A stretch of 54,684 bases of DNA from an uncultured Bacteroides sp. (GCA_944321495.1 CALULP010000016.1:1-54684), one strand, 5' to 3'. Positions 1 to 8,525 are shown, counted from the stretch's first letter. A program made the numbers and translations. Notes: generated from the letters alone by a model not told the origin.

Positions 1-207
1 ATAGCAGCCATTTGTATTAGACTGCAAAGTTGAAAAATCAAGTCCGTTTCATTTTAAAAAACCGCGTAATTGACTATATTTCAATAATTTCAAAGAACTA
101 ATTATCCACTTTTACGGGACAGTAGTGTCTTTCAACTTATCACATCACCTCATAACATAACATATCATTGACTCTACTTTTCATGTTCCTCCCTAAGAAT
201 CTATCGC
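1..207. other. intergenic edge of window, no gene seen
   Basis: AT-rich sequence downstream of the minus-strand ThDP enzyme gene. No coding signal, tRNA or clear terminator hairpin could be recognised. It probably separates this cassette from a gene outside the window. Confidence 0.4.
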
Positions 208-1965
208 TTACTTATTCAATATTTTCTTCATTTTCCCCTTTATATTATCATCAAATACATCTTTTACAGCATTTTTAAAAAAGTGTTTTAATCCACAGGC
301 AGGGTCAGCAACAATATTAAGAGCCTGTTTAAGAGCATTGCTTTCGTCGTCAGTCTCTGTGAAAACTTCCAATAACATAGGTTTGTCTGTAATTTCAGAA
401 GTAAGGAATCGATCTATTACAGAATTAAATTCCTCCTTATTACTTGCCACCAAATATTCATATCCAAGGTCTGTTGCATAATTCTTCACAAGCTGCCGTG
501 ATTTGTTTCCGTAATGTCCTGCAGCCGCAACATACCTATCCGCCTCTTCACCAAGGAAATAGCAAGGATGTCTGTAATTACGGAATTCATTCCCCTTACC
601 GTTATTAATAAGCAATAGCCTTACGTTGTTACCAACATGGCGGTTTCCCACAACATTCATATCATAAAAGAAAGCCAAGTCACCAAACACACCAATAAAT
701 AACTTTTCCGGACGGACAAACGAGGCTCCTATCATAGCCGACATACCACCATCAATACCAAAACCACCTACGTTGCATTTTGCTTGTATACCAGCAGGCA
801 ACTTGAAAAAGTTCCATGAACGAAGACTATGGTATATGCCAAAATGCAATTCACACCCTGCGGGTAATCTTTCAACCATGTGCTGTGCCATCCAAATATT
901 GCTGAATGGAAGTTCTGGCAGTTTGTCTTTCAACATTTCCACTTCTTCCGACATGGCATCAAAGCATTCCGTATGTTTTTCACCATCGACCGCATATTTT
1001 TCAAAAAACACTTCTTCTGGCATCATGAACACCCTACGGAGATTGCCGAAAGTGTCACGGAGCTTACCATCCGGACTCACACGCCAAGTATGCCTTGCTT
1101 TAACCGTAAATGTATTACCGGACACTTCCCCTATATGTATACATAAATCAGCTTTCCCATAAGACGGATGCCTATGACGTTGACCACATGCCAATTGATA
1201 ATGTACTTCGTACTTTCCCCGGTAACCACTTGTATGGTCACAAAGCACAACAGCATTATACGTAGCACAAAACCGGTCGACAGCATCTGTCAACCGATCT
1301 GAGAAATTGGCATGAGCTCCGACAAATACTATTATTCTATTCTCTTTAGGTATTGCCGGCAACTGTTCTTCAAAAGCGGTATGCCTAAATATAGCATTAA
1401 CGTGTGGTATCTCTCTTACACTAAAATTGTGGCTATACCTTGTGTACAAATTGATGTGCGCGGGACCACCTCCATTAAGTTTCAAAGCGAGTATAGCCTT
1501 ATTTGCTTCTATTTCACACATACGCTCGTCCTCTTTCCCCCTCACCATAGGAATTGTTACGCTTTCCATGGCGATATCATTGGGAATAGATCTACGGTCT
1601 ATTTGCTGATCTATAAGATGTCCCACTTTGTGATTTCCACGTGTCGAGGTAATGGCAAGCACAGGAAGTTTTCTGTAATAAGCCTCTGTCAGTCCCGGCA
1701 TATAATTACGCGAGGCTGTTGCACCCGTACAACTGAGAACAACCGGTTCACCGGTCTCGGCTGCCATACCACAAGCAAGGTAGGCAGCGCTACGTTCATC
1801 AACCGATGACCAAAGTTTAAACCACGGGTCGTTCTCTATGCTGACAACAAATGTCATATTCGTAGTACCCGGTGAAACGATCACGCGATGTATGCCGTGA
1901 GCTTTGAGCAAGGCAATGATGATTTGAACATTGCGTTCTGAAGTATAATAAAATTTAGATTCCAT
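208..1965 (-). CDS. MenD-like thiamine diphosphate-dependent enzyme
   Basis: A 585-residue ThDP enzyme with MenD-like layout and length. The N-terminal pyrimidine-binding domain carries the cofactor-activating Glu in a DER motif (about E57). The C-terminal PP domain carries GDL at 428-430 followed 24 residues later by NN (454-455), the GD-x24-N metal/ThDP signature. It starts at the ATG at 1965, three bases inside a TTG. It is the last gene of a minus-strand set with the SDR (31 bases upstream) and the PP-loop gene. MenD makes a menaquinone precursor, but no other men gene is here. The setting suggests instead a decarboxylation or carboligation building an unusual sugar or keto acid. The fold is clear; the substrate is unknown. 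Confidence 0.8.
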   Translation of the reverse strand: MESKFYYTSERNVQIIIALLKAHGIHRVIVSPGTTNMTFVVSIENDPWFKLWSSVDERSAAYLACGMAAETGEPVVLSCTGATASRNYMPGLTEAYYRKLPVLAITSTRGNHKVGHLIDQQIDRRSIPNDIAMESVTIPMVRGKEDERMCEIEANKAILALKLNGGGPAHINLYTRYSHNFSVREIPHVNAIFRHTAFEEQLPAIPKENRIIVFVGAHANFSDRLTDAVDRFCATYNAVVLCDHTSGYRGKYEVHYQLACGQRHRHPSYGKADLCIHIGEVSGNTFTVKARHTWRVSPDGKLRDTFGNLRRVFMMPEEVFFEKYAVDGEKHTECFDAMSEEVEMLKDKLPELPFSNIWMAQHMVERLPAGCELHFGIYHSLRSWNFFKLPAGIQAKCNVGGFGIDGGMSAMIGASFVRPEKLFIGVFGDLAFFYDMNVVGNRHVGNNVRLLLINNGKGNEFRNYRHPCYFLGEEADRYVAAAGHYGNKSRQLVKNYATDLGYEYLVASNKEEFNSVIDRFLTSEITDKPMLLEVFTETDDESNALKQALNIVADPACGLKHFFKNAVKDVFDDNIKGKMKKILNK

Positions 1966-1996
1966 CAACTAAACATCTATCCATTATGAATGTTTC

Positions 1997-2836
1997 TCAT
2001 TTCCATCTCGCATTGATTGTCTTTCCTTCATTGCAAACCAAAATCTGCCCATTCAGACAGTTTGATATATCCGACAACAGAAAACAGGCAATCTCCGCAA
2101 CTTCTTCAGGAAGATAATACCTGCCTGTTATGTTACCTGCGTACGTCAAATCGCCATCATCTCTCTTGCCTACCATATCTGAGATTGTGACACCCGGCGC
2201 AATGGCATTTACACGGTAACCCTCATTTACATAACGGTATGCCAATCCCTGAAGCAAACTGTTCAAAGCCGCTTTTGTTAAGCCATACGGACGTTCATCA
2301 ACGGTCATGCCTGTTTCAGATGAAGTAAAAAGAATATTTTTAATGCCTTCCAGTCCATTCACTTTGCATTTCCTGATGAATGCTTGTGCCAAAAAGAATC
2401 CTCCTTTCAGATTCGTATTGAACTGTAAATCAAACTGAGCAGGCGAAACTGCCAGAAAGCCTTTCTCATGCAAGGAAATTCCGGCATTGTTGACCAAGCA
2501 ATTTACTCCTCCGAGCATTTTATCTGCTTCATCCATGAATGACGCAAACGCTCCTGTATCCTGGACATCCAATTGCAAGAACTTACAACCGATACGTTCT
2601 GCGCTCTCACGCAAGGTTTTCACATCGCGCCCCGCAATCAATACCTGCGCCCCTTCTTCTTTAAATTTCTTTGCCATGGCATAACCAAGCCCACGTCCTC
2701 CGCCCGTCACGATAATGCGTTTCCCTTTTAATTTTCCAGACGGTTCCATATAATGAATGTCGGCCGTAACCGTTATGCCCAGCCATTTGCGAAGGAATTT
2801 TCTTAACATTTTCTTCAAAGTTTTTTTCTTACCCAT
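1997..2836 (-). CDS. short-chain dehydrogenase/reductase
   Basis: A 279-residue SDR-family NAD(P)-dependent oxidoreductase. The cofactor motif TGGGRGLG is at 44-51, NNAG at 116-119, the catalytic Ser at about 172, and Tyr184/Lys188 in YGLTK. The N-terminal 35 residues are an unusual basic extension rich in Lys, Arg and Leu, which could be an amphipathic membrane-associating helix. Its first 22 bases overlap the end of the PP-loop gene upstream, so the two are probably translationally coupled. It likely reduces or oxidises a keto or hydroxyl group on the intermediate handled by its neighbours; the substrate is not evident. Confidence 0.85.
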   Translation of the reverse strand: MGKKKTLKKMLRKFLRKWLGITVTADIHYMEPSGKLKGKRIIVTGGGRGLGYAMAKKFKEEGAQVLIAGRDVKTLRESAERIGCKFLQLDVQDTGAFASFMDEADKMLGGVNCLVNNAGISLHEKGFLAVSPAQFDLQFNTNLKGGFFLAQAFIRKCKVNGLEGIKNILFTSSETGMTVDERPYGLTKAALNSLLQGLAYRYVNEGYRVNAIAPGVTISDMVGKRDDGDLTYAGNITGRYYLPEEVAEIACFLLSDISNCLNGQILVCNEGKTINARWK

Positions 2837-4059
2837 GCCCTTAGTTTACGGAAAAAATTACGTGGTAAAGCTATCAGCCTCAAACAAGATACAACAACGG
2901 CAGCAGTCAACTTATCAGGCAATCGTTCACCTTGTTTTTGGGCAAAATCCACATTATCTTGTGCAAAAGAATCCGATTTATATAAAAAGACCTGTTTACA
3001 CTTGTACTTAAATGAACGCCGTTTCCATTGTTTCAAATCAAAAACCCCGCTAAATTTCTGTAGGGCTCCGGCCGACTCCAAAGCCATCATTGTCCGCAAA
3101 CATTTTGAACAACGACTACAATTCTTTGCTTCAACGTGTTTATTGGATGAATTAACGCATACATTAAGATACTTTTGCGCCAAAGCAAGATCAACAATCC
3201 TGGCCGTTTTTTCCGTTCGCGAATATTGAGCTCCATCACAAAGGATATCCAAACCGTTGGGTGACAATAACGGCATAATTATCGGATCGGATATTTCAGC
3301 CATGTCAACATGATGCGTTGTAAAATCCAGTTTCGCCAACTCCCTATAAGTAACGGCATTACTTATATAATAACGTTTCAACATTTTCTGAAAAACCAAC
3401 ACACTGGTAATACGGCAAAGCACACCTGCGTCATACTCCCACTTTGGAAGATAAAAATCAAACAGGTTAGTATTCATCATTATTGCACCCACACCGATCT
3501 CCTTTGCAAATTCTTTTGTTATGCAAAACCTATTGTTTGCGCGCAGCCATGTGTTACGTTCTTTTACATTCCCATATTGTCCGACATGGAAGAAAAACAA
3601 CGTATCTATTTTGTAATCAGAATCTTTTGTATTGAAAAAGTTATCTGTAAGGGTGGAAAACGAATCGATACCACCCGAGAATCCCGTACCGATGTGCAAA
3701 TGATCCACTTTGGCCGCATCTGCAAAGCCTTGCACGGTTACAGATACGTCACAAAACGAAGGATCGTATGCTTTCATCAATCCTTGCACATAATAGTTAA
3801 TATTATGCCATATCTTTTTAGACACGTTTCCACAAATATCAATGTCTTCACCATAATACATAGCCGGATAAAGCATTGCGACAAGAAACGAATCATAAAC
3901 ATCCGCTGTAAGCCAGCATCCAAACTCCGTATCAACACTGAACCAAAACGACTTTACATCTGTAAAGTCCGCTTCCAGATCACAAATGATGCGGCTTTGA
4001 GACTTTCCATATTCAAACGGAACATCATGTTCCAAACGCAAATTACTTAGTCTTATCAT
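2815..4059 (-). CDS. QueC-like PP-loop ATP pyrophosphatase
   Basis: A 414-residue protein with the PP-loop SGGIDS at 128-133, the ATP alpha-phosphate binding motif of adenylating enzymes. Downstream there is a four-cysteine set (C301, C314, C317, C320) resembling the structural zinc site of QueC (Cx8Cx2Cx2C, here with a longer first spacing). The first 120 residues were not recognised. QueC converts carboxy-deazaguanine to preQ0, but no queDEF gene is near, so queuosine synthesis is unlikely. PP-loop enzymes in polysaccharide loci often act as sugar amidotransferases, which is a plausible alternative. It is the first gene of the minus-strand cassette. The family is reasonably sure, the reaction unknown. 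Confidence 0.7.
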   Translation of the reverse strand: MIRLSNLRLEHDVPFEYGKSQSRIICDLEADFTDVKSFWFSVDTEFGCWLTADVYDSFLVAMLYPAMYYGEDIDICGNVSKKIWHNINYYVQGLMKAYDPSFCDVSVTVQGFADAAKVDHLHIGTGFSGGIDSFSTLTDNFFNTKDSDYKIDTLFFFHVGQYGNVKERNTWLRANNRFCITKEFAKEIGVGAIMMNTNLFDFYLPKWEYDAGVLCRITSVLVFQKMLKRYYISNAVTYRELAKLDFTTHHVDMAEISDPIIMPLLSPNGLDILCDGAQYSRTEKTARIVDLALAQKYLNVCVNSSNKHVEAKNCSRCSKCLRTMMALESAGALQKFSGVFDLKQWKRRSFKYKCKQVFLYKSDSFAQDNVDFAQKQGERLPDKLTAAVVVSCLRLIALPRNFFRKLRAWVRKKL

Positions 4060-4204
4060 CCCTGATTACCTGTAAGATATTTATCACTACGTTCTTCGAG
4101 GCTAAAAATACAGAGAATTATTGTATGTCGGATAAGTTTTAGCAAGAATTTACCAAGGAACAGAGAAATAACAGTCCAATAGTATATATTAGCTTAAAAA
4201 AACG

Positions 4205-4212
4205 TAACTTTG
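4205..4212 (+). promoter_or_regulatory. putative -7 box for the aminopeptidase P gene
   Basis: TAACTTTG matches the Bacteroidetes -7 consensus TAnnTTTG and lies 48 bases before the start codon. A convincing -33 TTTG was not found, so this is a moderate call. Confidence 0.4.
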
Positions 4213-4260
4213 GGCAGGAGAATAGGCAACCCATCAACACACATTGATACATAGGACATT

Positions 4261-6042
4261 ATGGAACTCACCATCAAGCAACGCATAGAAGCCCTGCGCG
4301 CCGCCATGAAAAGGAGGGGCGTGCAAGCATTTATCATTCCCAGCACCGACCCGCACATCAGCGAATATGTAGCACCCCACTGGCAAACGCGCGAATGGAT
4401 TTCCGGCTTTACCGGTTCGGCAGGCACCGTGGTCATCACCACGGACAAAGCGGGGTTGTGGACCGACTCGCGCTATTTCCTGCAAGCTGCCGCCCAACTG
4501 GAAGGCAGCGGCATCGACCTCTACAAGGAGATGCTGCCCGAAACGCCCGACATTCCCGAGTTCCTGGCCACCACGCTGCAGGCGGGCGATGCGGTGGGCA
4601 TCGAGGGCGAGGTGTTTTCCCTGGAAGAGGCACGTACGTTGCAACGCTCCTTAGAGGCCAGCGGCATCCGCCTGTTGGCGGCAGACGGCCTGACGGACGA
4701 GGTATGGGCCGACCGCCCACCCATGCCCCAGGCGCCGGCTTTCGCCTACCCGACGGAGTATGCAGGGAAATGCAGCCGGGACAAGCTGGCACAAGTGTGC
4801 CAAGAATTACAAGAAGCGGGCGTAAAAGCCCTGCTGGTCACCGCCCTCGACGAGATTGCCTGGACGCTGAACCTGCGCGGCAGCGATGTGCACTGCAACC
4901 CGGTGGTAGTAAGCTACCTGGTGATAGAGGAAACGGGAGCACACCTCTTTATCAGTCCGGACAAACTGGACGAGGCTACCACCCGGCACTTGCAGGAAGC
5001 CGGGGTAACCCTGCACGGCTACGGGGAAATAGGCCGGTATTTACAAGAATCGGTGCCGGAAAGTCTCTGGCTCGACCCCCAAAAGACAAACTACGCCGTA
5101 TGCACCCGCGTGCGGCCGACGTGCCGCATACGGGAAGCGGCCTCGCCCATCGCCCTGATGAAAGCCGTGCGCAACGAGCGGGAAATAGAAGGCATCCACG
5201 CTGCCATGCAGCGCGACGGGGTGGCATTGGTGCGCTTCCTGATGTGGCTGGAGCAGGCCGTTCCACAAGGCGGGGAAACCGAGATGAGCGTTGACCGCAA
5301 GCTGCACGAACTACGCGCCGCACAGCCGCTGTACATGGGCGAAAGTTTCGACACCATTGCCGGGTATGGCGCACACGGTGCCATCGTGCACTACGAAGCC
5401 ACCCCGGAAACCGACATCCCCCTGCGGCCGGAGGGTTTCCTGCTGCTCGACTCGGGCGCACAGTATCTGGACGGCACCACGGACATCACCCGCACCATTG
5501 CCCTCGGCCCGCTGACCGAGCAGGAAAAACTGGACTACACCTTGATTCTGAAAGGGCATATTGCCTTAGCCACCGCCGTATTTCCCGAAGGAACGCGCGG
5601 CGCCCAACTCGACGTGCTGGCACGCATGCCCTTGTGGCAACACCATGCCAACTACCTGCACGGCACGGGACACGGCGTGGGGCACTTCCTCAACGTGCAC
5701 GAGGGGCCGCAGAGCATCCGCATGAACGAAAACCCCGTTGCCCTGCTGCCGGGCATGGTCACCAGCAACGAGCCGGGCATCTACCGCGCAAGCAGCCACG
5801 GCGTGCGCACCGAGAACCTGCTGCTCACGGTGCCTGCCGGCGAAGGCATGTTCGGCCGCTACCTCCGCTTCGAGACGCTCACCCTCTGCCCCATCTGCAC
5901 GCGCGGCATTCTCAAAGACATGCTGACCCGCGAAGAAACCGGCTGGCTGAACAACTACCACCGGCAGGTGTACGAGCGCCTCGCCCCCAGCCTCAACAAC
6001 GATGAACGGTGCTGGCTGGCACAGGCTACGCAGCCGGTTTGA
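4261..6042 (+). CDS. pepP: aminopeptidase P family protein (Xaa-Pro aminopeptidase)
   Basis: A 593-residue M24 metallopeptidase that would remove N-terminal residues preceding proline. It has two creatinase-like N-terminal domains (about 8-310) and a C-terminal pita-bread domain. The five dimetal ligands are visible: D397, D408, H471, E504 and E538, in DSG, TTDIT, GTGHGVGH, SNEPGIY and FET contexts. Length fits the long, cytosolic eukaryote-like form common in Bacteroidetes. There is no signal peptide. The gene is clearly GC-rich compared with the cassette on its left and the Fic gene 49 bases downstream. Confidence in family is high; peptide preference is inferred. Confidence 0.93.
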   Translation: MELTIKQRIEALRAAMKRRGVQAFIIPSTDPHISEYVAPHWQTREWISGFTGSAGTVVITTDKAGLWTDSRYFLQAAAQLEGSGIDLYKEMLPETPDIPEFLATTLQAGDAVGIEGEVFSLEEARTLQRSLEASGIRLLAADGLTDEVWADRPPMPQAPAFAYPTEYAGKCSRDKLAQVCQELQEAGVKALLVTALDEIAWTLNLRGSDVHCNPVVVSYLVIEETGAHLFISPDKLDEATTRHLQEAGVTLHGYGEIGRYLQESVPESLWLDPQKTNYAVCTRVRPTCRIREAASPIALMKAVRNEREIEGIHAAMQRDGVALVRFLMWLEQAVPQGGETEMSVDRKLHELRAAQPLYMGESFDTIAGYGAHGAIVHYEATPETDIPLRPEGFLLLDSGAQYLDGTTDITRTIALGPLTEQEKLDYTLILKGHIALATAVFPEGTRGAQLDVLARMPLWQHHANYLHGTGHGVGHFLNVHEGPQSIRMNENPVALLPGMVTSNEPGIYRASSHGVRTENLLLTVPAGEGMFGRYLRFETLTLCPICTRGILKDMLTREETGWLNNYHRQVYERLAPSLNNDERCWLAQATQPV

Positions 6043-6091
6043 GACTGGATTTCGCACATCAAGTTTTTGTGATGCCACTAAAAATACCGAC

Positions 6092-7159
6092 ATGAGTGAT
6101 TTTGATAAATATATCCGGCAAAGTGAACCAGATAGTCGTGAAAAGGCACAAGCTTGGCAAACAGCCATCGGCTTGCAGGATGTAGACGGCCTTAAGCCTT
6201 CGGAATACCTGCTCCAAACGGCAGGAAGACACATTGAAGGCGATATTACCATTGACGAAGTAAAGCATCTACTGGACAGTTATTATCAATCAAAAACGAT
6301 AAGAGAAAATATTGAAAATGACAGGACCGAAGAGGCAGACAAAGTATCTGCAAGAATTACTGAAATGCTGTCTGAAAAATCGTTTTCCTTTACTCCCGAT
6401 TATTTGATTCTTATCCATAAGCGATTGTTTGAAGGTCTGTACAAATTTGCCGGGAAATTGCGGGATTACGACATAACCAAAAAAGAATGGGTATTGAACG
6501 GAGCCTCCGTATTATATTCCAACCACGAATTAATACGCCAGACACTCGACCATGATTTTAACCAAGAGAAAACCGTTGACTACCCGTCACTGAATGCCAG
6601 TCAAGCGCTAAAACACTTATGCAAATTTGTTTCAGATATCTGGCAAGTGCATCCATTCGGAGAAGGAAACACGCGTACAACGGCAGAATTCACCATGAAA
6701 TATCTCCGGACATTCGGATTTGAATTCGACAATAATGTATTCCAAAAACACTCTTGGTATTTTAAAAACGCTTTAGTCAGAGCGAATTACAACAACTACT
6801 CCAAAGGAATTTCCGCTACGACTGCTTTTCTCGAACTGTTTTTCAAGAATCTGCTGTTCGGAGAAAAGAACGAATTACATAATCGGACATTACATATTGA
6901 AGCCTCCCAAAGTGCCACAGATGACAATTCAAAGTGCCATAATGGCACTTTGAATTGCACTTTGGATGAGATTGCTCTTTTGAAATTTTTGAAAGACCAC
7001 CCGGAAGCAACCCAAACCGAAATTGCAGCACATATTGGCAAATCACCACGTACCATCAAACGCATGACTCCTTCCTTAATAGAACGAGGGTTACTGGAAC
7101 GGGAAAATGGAAAGAGGAACGGTAGGTGGATTGTAAAAAACACAGCACCCATTCTTTGA
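6092..7159 (+). CDS. Fic family protein with C-terminal winged helix
   Basis: A 355-residue Fic enzyme, expected to AMPylate or otherwise modify hydroxyl side chains of target proteins. The Fic core has HPFGEGNTRT at 187-196 with the catalytic His and the phosphate-binding GNxR. Residues 20-70 look like a VbhA-type inhibitory region, but the stretch expected to hold (S/T)xxxE(G/N) reads AIGLQD, without the glutamate. The last 75 residues form a winged helix-turn-helix (TQTEIAAHIGKSPRTIK), suggesting DNA binding. The ATG at 6092 was preferred over a longer frame that overlaps the preceding gene. The gene is AT-rich between GC-rich neighbours, suggesting acquisition. It contains a strong palindrome at 6925-6957. 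Confidence 0.9.
   Translation: MSDFDKYIRQSEPDSREKAQAWQTAIGLQDVDGLKPSEYLLQTAGRHIEGDITIDEVKHLLDSYYQSKTIRENIENDRTEEADKVSARITEMLSEKSFSFTPDYLILIHKRLFEGLYKFAGKLRDYDITKKEWVLNGASVLYSNHELIRQTLDHDFNQEKTVDYPSLNASQALKHLCKFVSDIWQVHPFGEGNTRTTAEFTMKYLRTFGFEFDNNVFQKHSWYFKNALVRANYNNYSKGISATTAFLELFFKNLLFGEKNELHNRTLHIEASQSATDDNSKCHNGTLNCTLDEIALLKFLKDHPEATQTEIAAHIGKSPRTIKRMTPSLIERGLLERENGKRNGRWIVKNTAPIL
6925..6957. repeat. perfect inverted repeat inside the Fic gene
   Basis: Arms CAATTCAAAGTGCCAT (6925-6940) and ATGGCACTTTGAATTG (6942-6957) are perfectly complementary around one central base. Two further copies of the CAAAGTGC core flank it, at about 6909-6916 and, inverted, 6957-6965. It lies in the codons just before the winged-helix domain. 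It could be an operator for the encoded protein or an RNA hairpin; conservation of the peptide it encodes is an alternative explanation. Confidence 0.75.
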
Positions 7160-7184
7160 TTTTTCAATATAAGACGACAATAAC

Positions 7185-7697
7185 ATGGCACTCATCAAAT
7201 CAGTAAGGGGATTTACCCCGGAATTCGGAGAGAATTGTTTTCTGGCAGACAATGCCACAGTGATAGGCGACGTAAAAATGGGACGCGACTGCAGCGTATG
7301 GTTCAACACCGTGCTGCGGGGCGACGTCAACTCCATCCGCATAGGCAACGGCGTCAACATTCAGGACGGCAGCGTGCTGCACACACTCTACGAGAAGTCC
7401 GTCATTGAGATAGGCGACCATGTGTCCATCGGGCACAACGTCACCATCCACGGGGCAACCGTCAAAGATTATGCCCTCATCGGCATGGGCGCCACCGTGC
7501 TCGACCATGCCGTAGTGGGCGAAGGCGCCATCGTGGCAGCCGGCGCCCTGGTGCTGAGCCACACGGTCATCGAGCCGGGCACCGTGTGGGCAGGCGTTCC
7601 CGCCAAGTTCGTCAAGAAAGTAGACCCCGAACAGGCCAAAGAGCTGAACCAGAAGATTGCGCACAACTACCTGATGTATTCGGAGTGGTACAAGTAA
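7185..7697 (+). CDS. gamma-class carbonic anhydrase-like protein
   Basis: A 170-residue left-handed beta-helix protein of the YrdA/PaaY/CaiE group. Hexapeptide-repeat turns run through most of the chain (IGDVKMG, IRIGNG, IEIGDHVSIGHNV, IVAAGALV). Candidate metal ligands are H66, H84 and H89, in the HTL and IGHNVTIHG contexts. The end has the usual C-terminal helix after AGVPAKFV. Such proteins form trimers that bind zinc or iron; some hydrate CO2, others have unknown roles. It lies 25 bases after the Fic gene but is GC-rich like pepP, so the pepP-carbonic anhydrase pair may have been adjacent before the Fic gene arrived. Family is sure, activity not. Confidence 0.88.
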   Translation: MALIKSVRGFTPEFGENCFLADNATVIGDVKMGRDCSVWFNTVLRGDVNSIRIGNGVNIQDGSVLHTLYEKSVIEIGDHVSIGHNVTIHGATVKDYALIGMGATVLDHAVVGEGAIVAAGALVLSHTVIEPGTVWAGVPAKFVKKVDPEQAKELNQKIAHNYLMYSEWYK

Positions 7698-7707
7698 AAA
7701 AAGGGGG

Positions 7708-7752
7708 GAAATCTCCCAAACGCACAGCCTTTCGGCGCGTTTGGGAGATTTC
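7708..7752. terminator. bidirectional terminator hairpin
   Basis: Perfect 16-bp arms GAAATCTCCCAAACGC (7708-7723) and its complement (7737-7752). It lies between the convergent carbonic anhydrase and antitoxin genes, and the right arm ends directly at the antitoxin stop codon. Confidence 0.8.
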
Positions 7753-8058
7753 TTATATTGGGCGTAATTCTACTGTCAGCCCCATCGCAGAGGCTATTTT
7801 ATAAAGAGTGGCTACGGTCGGCACCGTCAATCCTCGTTCTATCCTTGATATATACCCCTTATCCGCACCTATACGATTTGCAAGTTCCGCTTGCGTAAGA
7901 TGTGCGTTTTTGCGAGCCTCCAATAATATTTGGGCATTGTATTCCTCCCATGCCTTTTCACGGTTCTTTTCACGCTCCGGGGAGCCTTCTTTCCCTAAGC
8001 CTTCATCCAGCCATGAATCCAAATCATAGATGTCCTTACCGATTTCCCTTAGTTCCAT
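7753..8058 (-). CDS. higA: HigA-like XRE-family antitoxin
   Basis: A 101-residue protein with an acidic, helical N-terminal half (1-45) and a C-terminal XRE helix-turn-helix (about 48-98, LTQAELANRIGADKGYISRIERG). It overlaps the end of the toxin gene upstream by 23 bases, the usual toxin-first higBA order. It would neutralise the toxin and repress the shared promoter. Its stop codon abuts the 7708-7752 hairpin. Assignment as the antitoxin rests on fold, size and neighbour. Confidence 0.85.
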   Translation of the reverse strand: MELREIGKDIYDLDSWLDEGLGKEGSPEREKNREKAWEEYNAQILLEARKNAHLTQAELANRIGADKGYISRIERGLTVPTVATLYKIASAMGLTVELRPI

Positions 8059-8368
8059 AATATTCCTCCTTTAATTTTATAGCCTTTTTTATTTCATTGT
8101 CAGGTGTCTTTTGCGTTTTCTTCCTAAAAGCGTTAAAGAGAACAACCACAGTATCACCATCATATATGAAAAAGATACGAGATTCATTATTCCCATAGTT
8201 CACACGGAACTCATAAACTCCATCCCGTATGAACTTTATAAAATGTCTTGGCATCCTGTCTTCTACTTTGAACAAGTCCAGTGCACGGCGAATCTTGTTT
8301 ATCTCGTCTGCTGACAACTTATTTATGAAGTCACTGAAATAATTCTTGTATGCGATTATCTTTCTCAT
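8036..8368 (-). CDS. higB: HigB/RelE-type toxin (Gp49-like)
   Basis: A 110-residue basic protein of the RelE/HigB superfamily, likely a ribosome-dependent mRNA interferase. The RelE-like pattern is visible: a helical N-terminus, then FIRDGVYEFRVNYG, RIFFIYDGD, VVVLFNAFRKKTQKTP and a final helix. The ATG at 8368 starts the conserved domain; a longer reading frame upstream adds unrelated residues. A promoter box ends only about five bases before this ATG, so the transcript may be almost leaderless. It overlaps the antitoxin gene by 23 bases. The family is clear, the cellular target inferred. Confidence 0.85.
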   Translation of the reverse strand: MRKIIAYKNYFSDFINKLSADEINKIRRALDLFKVEDRMPRHFIKFIRDGVYEFRVNYGNNESRIFFIYDGDTVVVLFNAFRKKTQKTPDNEIKKAIKLKEEYYGTKGNR

Positions 8369-8372
8369 GATG

Positions 8373-8403
8373 CAAAGATACAAAAAGTTATATAGCAATA
8401 CAA
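8373..8403 (-). promoter_or_regulatory. higBA promoter with operator-like dyad
   Basis: On the minus strand, TTG (8401-8403), a 20-base spacer and TATCTTTG (8373-8380) match the Bacteroidetes promoter. A dyad with arms AAAGTT and AACTTT (8384-8407) covers the spacer and -33 region and could bind HigA. Confidence 0.6.
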
Positions 8404-8477
8404 CTTTATTGGCCATTTCCATGTAAACTTTTGCACAGATTATTCTTGTTCCCGCCCCATGAACTCGTTTTTTTATC

Positions 8478-8494
8478 GTACTTTTGCAAAGTAC
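8478..8494 (+). promoter_or_regulatory. putative glycosyltransferase promoter -7 box within a dyad
   Basis: TACTTTTG (8479-8486) matches TAnnTTTG 39 bases before the glycosyltransferase ATG. It is embedded in an inverted repeat with arms GTACTTT and AAAGTAC. No good -33 element was seen. Confidence 0.45.
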
Positions 8495-8525
8495 TCTGGC
8501 CAAAAGCCATTTCAAACAAGAAAAC

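Noticed and set aside
208..1965. Assignment as menaquinone gene menD
   Set aside because: Motifs fit the fold, but no menF, menH, menC, menB or menE gene is present and the neighbours are a PP-loop ATPase and an SDR.
2815..4059. Assignment as queC of queuosine synthesis
   Set aside because: No queD, queE or queF gene is near, the first Cys spacing differs, and the N-terminal 120 residues are foreign to QueC.
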